NCBI RefSeq assembly: GCF_028858725.1 | Contig: NC_084769.1 | Location: 2,287,001-2,351,000 of the forward strand | Source of the DNA: Colius striatus | Lineage: Eukaryota; Chordata; Aves; Coliiformes; Coliidae | Length of the DNA stretch: 64,000 nucleotides | Direction of reading: 5' to 3' | Shown: positions 12,201 through 21,600 of the stretch, one piece after another | Layout: each line of letters starts with the position of its first letter | Numbering within the stretch: position 1 is the stretch's first letter | Translations under genes and position numbers: made by a program | Notes under the pieces: generated by a model | Database searches by the model: none | What the model was told of the DNA's origin: nothing | The model's input: only the letters and a program-made list of their open reading frames with translations

Positions 12201-12246
12201 ACAGCGTCTCCATGAGGGGCTGCAGGCTGCTGGCGGGCGCGGCCAT
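158..12246 (-). CDS. RIF1: RIF1 N-terminal part (coding exons 1-8, partial gene)
   Basis: Replication timing regulatory factor 1 is a large nuclear HEAT-repeat protein that binds PP1, sets late-replication domains and promotes 53BP1-dependent end joining; this is known from the family. Eight minus-strand exons (12146-12246, 10500-10578, 9756-9852, 8002-8132, 7480-7574, 3400-3589, 386-478, 158-296) join with consistent phases into about 308 residues. Landmarks match vertebrate RIF1: [83 protein letters not shown] and [19 protein letters not shown]. These belong to the N-terminal HEAT array. The chosen start opens a short N-terminus ([15 protein letters not shown]) comparable to the human one. 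The remaining exons lie beyond position 1. TNFAIP6 lies upstream on the same strand, as in mammals. Confidence 0.97.
386..478 (-). CDS. RIF1: RIF1 coding exon 7
   Basis: Encodes [20 protein letters not shown] then [11 protein letters not shown]. The acceptor is CTCTGCAG and the donor GTAAGC, phases 0 to 0. A 40-bp tandem duplication lies just upstream of the acceptor. Confidence 0.96.
486..552. repeat. 40-bp tandem duplication beside the RIF1 exon 7 acceptor
   Basis: The string AGAAAGAAACATCA recurs 40 bases apart, with the following GCTACAAG. It gives about 1.7 copies within about 75 bases upstream of the exon 7 acceptor, on the minus-strand intron side where branch point and polypyrimidine tract would lie. 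Confidence 0.7.
1085..1182 (+). mobile_element. CR1 LINE 3' tail
   Basis: Shows the typical avian CR1 3' end: CTGTGTGACCTGATCTAGGT, then TTGGACTAGATGATCT, CCCTTCCAACCC and a terminal ATTCTGTGATTCTATGA. It is 5'-truncated and only the untranslated tail remains. Confidence 0.9.
1480..2082 (+). mobile_element. Old CR1 LINE, left part (reverse transcriptase region)
   Basis: Degenerate coding sequence reads [13 protein letters not shown] near 1515-1553, AFDTVF near 1671-1688 and [11 protein letters not shown] near 1885-1925, followed by AERE. These correspond in order to CR1 reverse-transcriptase landmarks [21 protein letters not shown] and KVLHLG..NP..AERDLG. Many stops and shifts show it is old. 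The element resumes at 2603 after an inserted LTR. The sequence from 1200 to 1480 may belong to the same copy but I could not align it. Confidence 0.75.
2083..2602 (+). mobile_element. Solo-LTR-like fossil of an avian endogenous retrovirus
   Basis: The sequence follows the familiar avian LTR pattern: CAGCTGGGACAGAGTTAACT at the 5' side, CTGTGTTTTGGATTT, CATACCATAGGACATCATGC, a CCTATTAAACTG polyadenylation region near 2475-2490, and GGCTGGGGTTAAACGACA at the 3' end. No internal retroviral genes are seen beside it. It is a decayed fossil and sits within an older CR1 copy whose two halves flank it. The family is an avian ERV LTR, probably ERVL-like; the exact name is not resolvable here. Confidence 0.8.
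2603..3045 (+). mobile_element. Old CR1 LINE, right part
   Basis: Begins with a degenerate match to the CR1 segment IPLYSALVRPHLEHC (2600-2645). It continues through a strongly decayed C-terminal coding part (for example GCTTGTTTAGCTTGGGGTGG near 2751, the CR1 GLFSLE region) to an eroded tail near 3040. Together with 1480-2082 it forms one element interrupted by the LTR. Confidence 0.7.
3400..3589 (-). CDS. RIF1: RIF1 coding exon 6
   Basis: Encodes [60 protein letters not shown] and MTS. The acceptor is GATCTAG and the donor GTAAGT, phases 2 to 0. It is the longest RIF1 exon in this window and nearly identical to vertebrate orthologues. Confidence 0.97.
4180..5205 (+). mobile_element. CR1 LINE, 3' half
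   Basis: This 5'-truncated CR1 covers the reverse-transcriptase C-terminal half. Readable pieces are [16 protein letters not shown] (about 4218-4272), [20 protein letters not shown] (4279-4338, with the catalytic FADD box), [20 protein letters not shown] and [20 protein letters not shown]. The end [20 protein letters not shown] defines a CR1 subfamily also seen at 33511-33815 and 51267-51420. Coding frames are interrupted. Confidence 0.93.
5546..6634 (+). mobile_element. ERVL-type LTR fossil
   Basis: Matches the long avian LTR that opens with GGTTTTGCCTGGGGCAGGTT and has repeated CAGCCCATGG / GCTGGAGCAG modules from about 5875 to 6290. It ends with TTTATTTCTCATCTCCCTGC, an AATAAA at 6503-6508 and GAGTGATCTCTCCGTCC. 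No retroviral coding region accompanies it, so it is a solo, decayed LTR. It abuts the CR1 copy at 6636. Confidence 0.8.
6636..7450 (-). mobile_element. CR1 LINE abutting RIF1 exon 5
   Basis: On the minus strand it reads [15 protein letters not shown] at the 5' side (near 7380-7430), then [20 protein letters not shown]-like text. [40 protein letters not shown] and [20 protein letters not shown] follow. This is the CR1 reverse-transcriptase C-terminal half in the same orientation as RIF1, immediately downstream of the exon 5 splice donor. Frames are broken. Confidence 0.93.
7480..7574 (-). CDS. RIF1: RIF1 coding exon 5
   Basis: Encodes [20 protein letters not shown] then [12 protein letters not shown]. 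The acceptor is TTCCTCAG and the donor GTACGT, phases 0 to 2. A same-strand CR1 fragment begins within roughly 30-50 bases of this donor. Confidence 0.95.
8002..8132 (-). CDS. RIF1: RIF1 coding exon 4
   Basis: Encodes [20 protein letters not shown], then [20 protein letters not shown] and VKKE. The acceptor is GCTTTCAG and the donor GTAAGT, phases 1 to 0. It is strongly similar to the human stretch [21 protein letters not shown]. Confidence 0.97.
8133..9755 (-). other. RIF1: RIF1 intron 3
   Basis: Between RIF1 exons 3 and 4. Apart from a very short CR1 tail at 9302-9362 I recognise no repeat, exon or RNA gene. Open frames in it lack family resemblance. Confidence 0.6.
9302..9362 (+). mobile_element. 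Short CR1 tail remnant
   Basis: GAGGTGGGACTAGATGACCT, then TTTAAAGGTCTCTTCCAA and a decayed ATTCTATGATT-like end. Only the last about 60 bases of CR1 remain. Confidence 0.75.
9756..9852 (-). CDS. RIF1: RIF1 coding exon 3
   Basis: Encodes [20 protein letters not shown] then [12 protein letters not shown]. The acceptor is TTTCCCAG and the donor GTAAGC, phases 0 to 1. The [13 protein letters not shown] motif is diagnostic of the first RIF1 HEAT repeats. Confidence 0.95.
10500..10578 (-). CDS. RIF1: RIF1 coding exon 2
   Basis: Encodes [18 protein letters not shown] followed by FPQLCKVFK. The acceptor TTCAAG and donor GTATGT give phases 2 to 0. It aligns without gaps to human RIF1 residues following the start region. 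Confidence 0.95.
11440..11668 (+). mobile_element. CR1 LINE 3' tail
   Basis: Contains GGTGCTGAGGTGAGGGAACC, CAGGCTGCTCAGGGAGGGTG, TCACCTGGACACGTTCCTGT and the end CATTCTGTGACTCCATGA. It lies in RIF1 intron 1, antisense to the gene. Confidence 0.92.
12146..12246 (-). CDS. RIF1: RIF1 coding exon 1
   Basis: The start ATG is the complement of 12244-12246 and sits inside the CpG island. The exon encodes [15 protein letters not shown] through LTDAHLTLV and ends at a GTGAGC donor (phase 2). The next exon completes the codon to give LVSRLTGEE, like the human LTSRMTGEE. Confidence 0.93.
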
Positions 12247-12620
12247 GGCGCCGCGAGCCGGGTGTCGTGCTGGGCGGGCGGGGAGCGCGGGGGAGCGCGG
12301 GCAGCCCGGTACCGCTCGCCCCGAGCCCGCTGCCGCTCGCCCCACGCCGGCTCCCGCGCTAAGATGGCGGCGCGCGCGGGGCTGGCGGCGCGCGAGCCCG
12401 GGCCGCTCCGGCCCGGCCAATGGGAGAGCGAGGAAGGCGGGGCCGCCGGGCCGAGCCCGAGCGCATCGAACGACGCCGCGCGAGTGCTCGGAGCGCCGAG
12501 CCCGTGGATCGGTTTCCCGCGCTTTTCGGGTAGCGCCCCGCCCCTCAGCCGGCGGGGGGCAGCGGCGGGTGCGCGGGGGCGGCTCCTGCCCTCAGCGGCC
12601 CCTCAGCGCTCCCCGCACCG
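12146..12620 (-). promoter_or_regulatory. RIF1: RIF1 CpG-island promoter
   Basis: Dense CpG sequence surrounds the RIF1 start codon; the wider GC-rich stretch runs from about 11810 to 12640. A CCAAT box lies at 12417-12421 (plus strand, so inverted relative to the gene), about 170 bases upstream of the ATG. An AAGATGGCGGC YY1-type motif lies at 12361-12371. There is no TATA box. This is a typical housekeeping promoter. The transcription start is inferred to fall between about 12280 and 12400. Confidence 0.75.
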
Positions 12621-12627
12621 CACAGAG

Positions 12628-12690
12628 CCAGGCACCCCCTGCAGGGGTTTCAGAGCCCGGGTGGGTGTTCATCACAGATGAAACCATTCT
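12628..12690 (+). mobile_element. CR1 tail fragment
   Basis: GGGGTTTCAGAGCCCGGGTG then GGTGTTCATCACAGATGAAA and CCATTCTGTGGTTCTA resemble the end of the CR1 subfamily seen at 4180-5205. It is short and decayed. Confidence 0.55.
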
Positions 12691-12825
12691 GTGGTTCTAA
12701 GCTGAATCATAAGCCTGAGATCCCTTCAGACCCCAGTCCTTGGGTCTGGGCTGTGCAGCCCCGCAGACAGTCCCAGATGGGGCTTTCGGTGGCTGAAGTA
12801 CAGCAGAAAAGTGCCTGGGGACTTG

Positions 12826-13230
12826 ACTCACAGAACATTAATGGCTGGAAGGGACCTGGAAAGCTCACTCAGTGCAGCCCCCTGCCAGAGCAGCACCACC
12901 TAGAGCAGGGCACACAGGGACTCACCCAGCTGGGTTGGAATGTCTCCATGGAAGGAGCCTCCACAGCCCATCTGGGCAGCCCCTGCCAGTGCTCCCTCAC
13001 CTCAGCAGGGAAGAAGCTTTTCCCTCTATTTCTTTGGAACCTCTTCTGTTGCAGCTTGTCCCTGTTGCCCTTTGTCCTATCACTGGCCATCACTGAGGAC
13101 AGCCTGGCTTCAGCCTCCTCACACCCACCCTTAGCTCAGCACCAAGCCCTGGTCAACATCCACCACCTTCCATCTGCTTTGGCCCTCAGTTGTGCACAGC
13201 TCATCTCACCCAGAGGGGACTGAGTGATGG
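12826..13230 (-). mobile_element. CR1 LINE 3' part
   Basis: In plus orientation it starts with the reversed tail ACAGAACATTAATGGCTGGA, then GCAGCCCCCTGCCAGAGCAG. The reversed coding end is readable on the minus strand as RTKGNRDKLQQKRFQRNRGK. It lies in the RIF1-TNFAIP6 spacer. Confidence 0.88.
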
Positions 13231-13603
13231 AGGTGTCAACTGCAGCAGGGTGTTTCTGGGTGTAACATAAAACAACAGCAGTGGCAGCAAATCTGAGGCC
13301 AGAGAAGCCCTGTTTCTCATGGATGCAGATAGGCCAAAGCAGTAATGTTAATGGCAGGGCCTCATGGTGGCATTGTGCTTAGCAGCACTGCATGCTCCAG
13401 AAAGAAACTCATCCCTAAACAGTGTCTGGCTCCATGGGAGTTTCCAGACAGGCAGATATTTCCTGTCCACTCCTTGGTTCTGATCCATATCAGTTCAAGA
13501 CCTACTGCTTCTCAACTGAAGAAACGACAACAGCAACCCCAAACCAACAAAAATAGTTTTAGGTCATAAAATGTTAACAGTTCTCTTCATGTATTTTCCT
13601 TCT

Positions 13604-14125
13604 TACAGAATCCCACAGAATCCCACAGAATGCTGGGGGTGGGAAGGGCCCTGCAGAGCTGCTCCAGCCCCAGCCCCTGCTACAGCAGGTTCCCCTGGCT
13701 CAGGGGGCACAGGAACGTGTCCAGGTGGGTTTGGAAACCTCCCAAGAAGGAGCCTCCACACCCTCCCTGGGCAGCCTGGGCCAGGGCTCCCTCACCTCAA
13801 CATCAAAGGAGTTTCTACCCCTGTACCAGTGGAACTTCTTGTGCTCCAGCTAATGTCCATCACCCCTTGTCCTGTCACTGGGCACTACAGAAAAAAGTGT
13901 CACCTCATCCTCTTCACAAACACCTTTTAAATACTTGTAAGTATTAATGAGCTCCCCCCTCAGTCTCTTCCAGATCAAACAGCCCCAGTTCCCACAGCCT
14001 TTCCTCATCAGGAAGATGCTCCAGTCCCCTGATCATCTTGGTGGCCCCGTGCTGGCCTCTCTTCAGCAGTTCCCTGTCCCTCTTGAGCTACGAAGCCCAG
14101 AACTGGACACAAGACTCCAAACACT
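13604..14125 (-). mobile_element. CR1 LINE 3' part
   Basis: Starts with repeated AATCCCACAGAATGCTGGGG (reversed tail) and continues through CACAGGAACGTGTCCAGGTG, CACACCCTCCCTGGGCAGCC and CTCAGTCTCTTCCAGATCAA to GAACTGGACACAAGACTCC. This order is that of an antisense CR1 covering the C-terminal reverse-transcriptase region and tail. Confidence 0.92.
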
Positions 14126-15300
14126 TTCACTGGTCTTAGAGTACTAGAAGAACATTTTAAACCAGGCTTATTCAGCACACCAGGTGACAGGATTAAAAAG
14201 CATCAGATTTTCAAGGAAGCTTGATCCCATTTAATCTAGTGACCCTGACTTTGTTTCCTGGTGCTCACGTGGAACATGAATAAAGGCTTGGAATGGGCAG
14301 GGAGAAAAGCTGCAGTGCTAGCTGCACCATTGCTCTCCAGTACAGCCAGGAAGCAGGGTTATATTCCCAGCAAAACGGTGCCGGTAAAAGCTGAAAGATG
14401 AAATCAATTTAAAGAACCAAGAATTAGAATAAATAGAGGAAAGTTGGGTCTGATTGACTTAAGATCCTCCTCCTCTTGTGCAAAACCCTTCCTGAGGAAT
14501 TCACAACACAATTCACAGAAAGGTTCTCAGTGGGCATTAAACTTGAGCAGATTTGGGGCCAAAAGAAACTCATAAGAATCTTGTAAGGCTTCTTTACAGC
14601 TTTAAATCAGGAGGAAAGAAAGGGAATCAAGAAAAGTTGATAAGAAATAAAGTAATAATTGACTGGAAGCTCAGGGTGTGATTAAAACAGAGGTAGCTTT
14701 AATGCTGCTTCAGACTGAGGAGTTTAAACTGATACGGACAAGTGTTTATGTTCATCGGTTCCAAATGGTACAGTCCTCTTAAAACCCGTGTAAACAACGT
14801 GAAGCACCTTGACAGTACCTGCTTAAGGCACTTGCTGGTACTCAGCAATTTCTTCTGATGCTTCATCTGGATGAAGAAACCCTGACAAAACTCACTGAGC
14901 AGTTTCTGATGCATCTCGCAGCAGAGTCACGACGGAGATGTTCTTGATTCTGGGGCGTTCATGCTGCTTCCCAATCTTCCCGCTTTGGGCAGTTGCCACA
15001 AGATGAGGTTATGTATCAATAAGCTTACTCCAAAAGGCCTTTTGGGTTCAGGGCAATGAGAATAGAAACAGAGCAACAATCTAAAAAATAAATAGGTGGA
15101 AGTCAAGGAGAATGAGGAGGGAAAGGCACGTGGAATGTAACAGCCATGGAAACGGCCCCACGGTGTGTTCCAACGGCGCAAGAAGTGAGGAGAAGGAGCA
15201 GCTTATCTAGAAAAATCACTTCAAAACCTTTGGTAACAATGAATTCTTCAGGTTTTTACAGTACTTGTCACCTAAAAATAGTCTTATTCCTGTAAATAAG
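14126..15300. other. RIF1-TNFAIP6 spacer without recognised gene
   Basis: AT-richer sequence downstream of TNFAIP6 and upstream of RIF1. I recognise no exon, repeat family or RNA here. A TNFAIP6 transcript using a more distal poly(A) site could extend into it. Confidence 0.5.
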
Positions 15301-15308
15301 GTTTATAA

Positions 15309-15332
15309 TTTATTCCCTAGTGTGCTTTATTA
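15309..15332 (-). terminator. TNFAIP6: Candidate TNFAIP6 poly(A) signals
   Basis: Two AATAAA hexamers on the minus strand (complements of 15327-15332 and 15309-15314) lie about 120-140 bases past the stop codon. They are the nearest canonical signals. A longer 3' UTR using a distal site is not excluded. Confidence 0.55.
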
Positions 15333-15449
15333 ACACAACTTCTATAAAAGCAGGAAACAAAGAAAGAGACGAAGGAAATACCTGAAGAAACAGATATCTG
15401 AATTGGGTTCGAAAAGGTGTTTCTTTATGAGTGTATCTCATTGCTCTGC

Positions 15450-15613
15450 TCACATAATACCAAACTTTCCAGACAAGAAGTTTGGTTTGCCTTGGGATGT
15501 CGTGTTCTTTCCATCACTTGGCTTTGAAGGCAAGTCCATGGTAGTGTATCTGATCTGAAAACCGCCAGCGGTCACTGAGGCATCTGTCAAAAACTTCAAG
15601 GTCATAACGTTGC
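15450..15613 (-). CDS. TNFAIP6: TNFAIP6 exon 6 (CUB end and C-terminal tail)
   Basis: Encodes GNVMTLKFLTDASVTAGGFQ, IRYTTMDLPSKPSDGKNTTS and QGKPNFLSGKFGIM, then a stop ending at 15450. The conserved tail corresponds to human GNKNFLAGRFSHL. Confidence 0.96.
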
Positions 15614-18600
15614 CTGGGCAAAGAAAAAGAAAGACAAGGGTTACAGTTTTGGCTGGCATTAAAAAACCAAAAAGCAGTGTTTCAGAGTTATTTTTCAAGT
15701 GCCCTTTCTTGCTTCCTTCTGAGATCCTTAAAGGATGCCCCCAGTCTGTCTATGTGTGAGCCGTGGCCTGGGAGGAGTCTAGTTGCACTAGCCCCATGGA
15801 CAAGCAGGCAGATTGTCATGTTGTCTTTTGTTTGCAGAGCCCAGAGGTTGATGTTGTTTTGCTGGACCCTGCAAAGCACTTCCAGTTCTTTACAATGCTG
15901 CTTTGCTCACTCTGCCCGTGAAATGCCACGCTGCACCCGTGAGATTCTCATGGATCTGTAGGTGACACAGGGGTGAGGTTGCTGCATCACACCCCTGACT
16001 CCTCTCTGCTCACCTCCCACCAGGACTGTGTGAAGTGGGAGATGAAGGAGGGCATGACTTCCTCTCCTCTTCCTGACGCTGACATCTGTGGAGCTTCTGC
16101 ACACACTGTCCCAGGGAACGTGGCTACTTCTTTGCATGGGTTGTCTACGTAACATCTGTGCTGCAGCGACTTTGTGATGCTTAAGCACAGGGAGGTAAAA
16201 GTGGCTTTGATTGACATGTCATCAGAGCTTGACTTGTTGTTTCAACACTCACACGGAATAAATGTGTGTTATTTGCAAGTGTGCTCACAATCATTGCTCT
16301 TGAAACGGGGAAAAACTGGTGCAAGCAGATCGTGCCCATTGGCAGGGGTCGGTTGCTGATCACAGACCTGCTGTGTGAAAGCTCCTTGGTGTGCGGAGGT
16401 GTACTACCTCAGTAAGGCCAGCAGGATGCACCCTGGTTATCTCCTATCCAGCCTCTCTTTCTTGCACGTTTATTTGGAAGCAGTGTCAGTGCTGAAAGAG
16501 CGTGCTGGCAGTTTTGAGTAGCAGTTTATGACACAGAATCACAGAATCATAGGTAGGGGTTGGAAGGACCTGTAGAGATCATCTAGTCCGACCCCCCTGC
16601 AGAAGCAGCTCCCACCTGCTGGCCCTGAAGCAGAGATTGTAACTTTCAACATGTTTACCATTTATTATCAGAAAGTAGCAACAAAAGGTGATTTGGGCTG
16701 ATTATTTTTTACCATAAAGAGTGTAAATGTATTACCTGTGCTAATGATATCATCTGGTAGTTCATCTCCACAAAACCTGGGAAAAAACATCAATGGTCAT
16801 GACTCAATGACACAGCAAAGCTGCCATCCATAGCCCTCCTACATGGGCACCTGCACAGAACAGGCTGCACTCTCCTTTGGGGCTGAATTGGTTCTAGGCA
16901 TTCAGTGTATGTAATTCTCCCCTGTGTGTTAAAGCCTTTGCCTGAAGAACTTTTGCCATTATCTTAGTAGTGTTTAGCAGAGGGGAAAATGCAGGAAGGA
17001 AACATTTTTCAGTACATGCAGGAAGTAAATGATGCAAAACAAGAAAAAGTGCAACTTAGCAAGGACTTAGACAACGGCCCAAAGAGAGGAAAGGATGAGG
17101 ATGGTCAAGAAAAACGTTTAAAGCTATCTGTAAAGGCAAACTAAATAGACTATATCCTTGCTTTGCTCCATGTGATTTGCAGAGAGGATGCTGAAAGTGG
17201 CAGGACTTGGGAGGTGGTTTGTATCACTACTTCTGGTTTATCTTTTGTTCTGGAAAACTGAGGTACTGCAGGCCAAAACATAAAGTAAGAATCAAGCAAG
17301 GGGGGAAACTAAATCTGGTAAGAGGGATTATATATAACAGCTCTTCTGTTCTAATTAGAAAGTATTTTACTGCTGTAGTAAATAGAAGTTTAAATGAACT
17401 ACCTTTTTGCTAACAGGTTAAACAACATCCCACCTCCATCCTACAACATCCCACCTCCCTCCTTCAACACCCCGCCTCCCTCCTTTCAGTTAAAACAAAT
17501 GCAAAACCCTGTTAGAGGCTGCTAGAAGGTCTTCCTGTAGAATAATAGAGAATTAAGACAAGCAGGCAACTGCAAAGCCTTGCAGCTTTCCATCATGTAG
17601 TTTAACAGAGCAGGAAAGGGCAGGGCACAGTTCTCTTAAACTCTTTACAGGTCTGTGTTAAAGACAGTGAAGTAAACTGCTAGGTACTATTGCTACAATG
17701 AGCTTATCTGAGGTGCTAACTGGGTGAGGTACTGCAGTGTCCTTCTGGGGAACAAATGATTTAGTTTAATCATGTGATTATTTGCATATCAAAGCTGGAA
17801 CTGCTTTACCTGCCCACGAAGCCACTGATGTCATCATAGCTATCGTAGATCTCCAAGAAGTCGGCCATACAAGCAACGTCCTCTTCAACATCAAACTCTA
17901 GGAACTGTAGATGAATCCGTTGGCCATACTTGACTCTGATATGCCAGTAGCAAATCTGATCATTTTCATACTCATTTGGGTACCCTGGGGACTTAAAGAT
18001 GTGTTTGGAATCTGTGAAGACTCCACCACATTCTTTTCCTGAGAGAAAAAAGGAAGAGGTTTGAGTATTCATTCAGGATATGGCTGAGCAGGATGGCACT
18101 TAACACATATTTAAGCACACAGCATTCACAAGCCATGCCAGTCACTCCCAGCTTTTGGGAGCAGATATTTTAGAGATAAGAGGCATCCTTCAAAATTCAC
18201 TGAATTCAGAGGAGAAGCTTTCCTTGGCTTCAGTGGGCTTTGGGCCAGACCTAAGTGTTTCATGTAAAAGGCATTGGGGGTTTCTGGCTGTGTCACACTG
18301 TAAGCTTTGCAGCTGTACTTGCATGTACAGGGTGCAATGTACAGCACCCTGGCATTCAGCTTCATCCTCTTCAAAAACCTCTTGAAAGTGTGTCTTCTGC
18401 AAGAAAACTTTTAAAGGCCCGTGATCACTTCCATTGTGCTGTATTCCTGTTACTGCTGCAGCTCTCCACTCCCTTCAGAATGTCTCCTCTGGGACAAAAG
18501 CCCTGCTCATTCCCCTTTATTCAGTAGCCATTTGAACTTTAGCAACCCCCTGTCTGGGGGACTGACCAATCTGGGGACGTCACACTGCCTGATTTGGGGA

Positions 18601-21600
18601 TTTGTCACAGTTGCCCAAGTTCAGACCTGGGGGAGAGGGAGGTGCTTTCTAAGGGTGACTCAGATCTCATGAGTTGGGAGCCTAAAGCTGGACAGTGGGA
18701 TTAACCCTCTTAGTCTGTATGTTGTCCACAGATCCTATACTTTCCGGCTCCACTGCTAGGTTGGATGTGCATTGCAAACCCACAAACAGCTCCACAAAGT
18801 TCCTCTCAACACCTCAAGCATCCTCAGGCTACTTGTCTCCCACCTGCAAACAGCTAACGCTGCCAGGCTTTGTAGCAGACCTAAGCACTGAGTGCTGGCA
18901 GTTCTGGTTTCCTTTCATCCTCCAACCAAACTGCATTTGAAAAGCAGTTACCTCAGCCCAGAGGAGCAGGCTGAGCAGGGAGAAAGTGGAGCTGACAGTT
19001 TACATGCAGTAATAACGAATGCAGTAGTCTCTCTGCAGTTTTCTTTGTCTGCTGAACATCTGTGACTGTCCCCCACCCCACAGAGCTATTTGATTAACAA
19101 CTGCCCAGCTATGGTAAACAAGCCCAGGCCCTGTGAGCACAAACAGAATGTGCACAGCTGTACAGACGTCAGGGACAGCTCCAGCTCATGGCTCTGCCAG
19201 GCGGGGTAGTGCGCTTGGAGCAGCCAAGGAGACAGACAGTGCACCAAGTTAAGCTTTGCTTTTCTTCTTGGTGCCTGCTTTTTTCTGTCTTCCCTACTCT
19301 GTGAAGTGATATCAAGCTGAATTGAAACAGTGGCTGTGACAGAATTACAGTCATGGCCAGGGGAGTGAGCGGGATACAGGAGATGTGCTGGATCTGGGGA
19401 AGTCCTGAGTTTGAGCCACCTCACCTGCCCCTTCAGAGAAGCCCTCTCCTCCACCTAGTTACACACACTCACACATGAACACAAAGGTGCTGCTGAGAGC
19501 TGGAGATGACAGGTGCTTCAGCCCCAGGCATGCCATGCATTTTCAAAAGCTGTTCTTTCTCAGGCACAGGAAAGAAGGAATAAGGGTTAACACTAAACGT
19601 AGCCTGTTAACAGGCAAAAGAGCCCATGTTACAAGCCTCAGAGTAACGATTTGTATGAACTTGTGGGCTAAATGTAAACACTCACACCAAACAGACATTC
19701 TCACATCACACTGGAAACCTTACTTCCCTTTTGAACCAACAACAGCGTGTTGCTATGTTTTTAAGCTTTGCTTAGGGTCAGTTATACCATTGTACCGGAC
19801 ACACTGCAAGCCAGAGCAGGTGACAGCAGAGGGGGCTTGGTGCAAGCCTCCAAAGCAGTTTGTGTCCATACACCCGCCTTGCCAGAGAGCAGGGTGGTGG
19901 TGTTGAAGGCAGCTGGTGCAGTGCAGGCCTGACCTCAGCCCCACAGGGTGCTGGGCTGGTGGGAGACGCACCGTTGGGGTTGTAGCAGTAGGCGTCCCAT
20001 CTCTCACTCCTGTTGAGGCGAATCCCGTAATCAACGATACCAGTTTTGCCAAAGCCACAGTTGGCTCCAGCTTTCACTATGGGGTAACCAACTCTGCCCT
20101 TTGCCATCCAGCCAGCAGCACACACATGGAAACCTGCAAAGGGGAGCAAATGAGACATGGATGTGACCAATCAATCCCAGGCAAGGAACTCTGCTTTTTA
20201 TTCAACTGAGTAAAGTCAATTACTTGGGTGTAATTGGCCTAATAGAAATGGAACTGCAGGGAAGAAATGTACTCTGAGAGGGGAAATGGTAAGCACAGAC
20301 TATACAAGTGCATTCTGTTTTCTACAATATGATTGTTGGTTCTCCATCTGAGAACAAAAATCCCATGCAGATGGGGTCTACAGTTTCCCACGTAGTGAGC
20401 TTGAAGTGCTGTGCCAGCATTTGTAACCAAATTCTGTGCTGGATGAGTTCAATAAGTGTGTTCTTTGTCTCCCTTTTGAAGTCATACAGACTTAACTCAG
20501 TCAAATCTCAGGGGTTCACAGCATTAAGATCTGAGAGTGAATAAAACACACACAAAAGACAGCTAAGAAAACAAAGTGTTTACTTTAAACACTTTCCATT
20601 TAAATACCTGCAACGCCTCAACCTTCTTTTTCTTTTTGCTAAACAAAAAAGACCCTGTTGATGCATTTTGTGGCTGAGAAAAACAATGCCCAAAGAATGC
20701 AATGCTGTTCACTGTTTGGTAGGGACTGAGGCAGTGTTTCCACCGAGAGGAAGTGGAACATATTTGTGGCATCCTAGGACTATGAACTACTCAGAAGAGA
20801 CAAAAGTACCCTTTTCACATGTGTGCTGGTGCTGAGAGCCAGCTTCTGACTCAGCTAGCCTGCAGATTTCTAGAGTGGAGGATCTTTTCCATTGTTTTCC
20901 CAATGCTCTGAACAAATTAATAATGCCTCATTAGGAATCAAATAGAAATTCAGTAGAGCCCTCACTCAGCTTGCTTCTCACTCCCAGAACACCACTCACT
21001 CACTCACTCACTCACTCACTGTCAGAGCAAATGTAGGTGGAATCAACATGAAAACATTTGGAGGGATGATAGAAAAGCAGCAGTGCATGTATCCTGGAGA
21101 ACAGTGGAGAAACAGCCTCCTCGGTGTCCCCCAGCTGCTGTAGCTGAGGAGGCACACGGGTGCAGACCTTAGCCCTGACAGCGCTGTGGGTAGCACAGCC
21201 CTGCTCTGCCACTGAGCAGGGAAAACTACACACAACTTGGGTGCAAACACAGGGAGTTTACAAGTCTCTCAGTCCCAGCATTCATGAAAATATCAGACTG
21301 GCAACATGAAAGAGTGGTGTGAGGAGCAAACCTATTTTTCTGGCCGCCTCCAGCTGCTGGTACGTGGCTAGGTGTCCTCCCTCGTATTCACACACCGCTT
21401 TTGCTTCTGCGTACGTGAGCTGGTACTTGCCAGAGCGAGACTCCCTGTGATACACTCCTGCTGCTCGTTCTGTGGGACCAAAGCAAGAAATGATTTCAGT
21501 GTTGGACTGTGGCTGGCCCTCCTACCAGGGTACCCTCACCACATCCAGCGGCCTCCTCAAGGGCTGCACTTTGTGCTGCTGTCAGAATCACAGCATCACA

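Noticed and set aside
11683-12700. Overlapping plus-strand open frames of 332 and 324 codons over the RIF1 promoter
   Set aside because: They arise from CpG-island composition (few stop codons in GC-rich DNA), are Arg/Pro/Ala-rich in several frames at once, and have no family motif.
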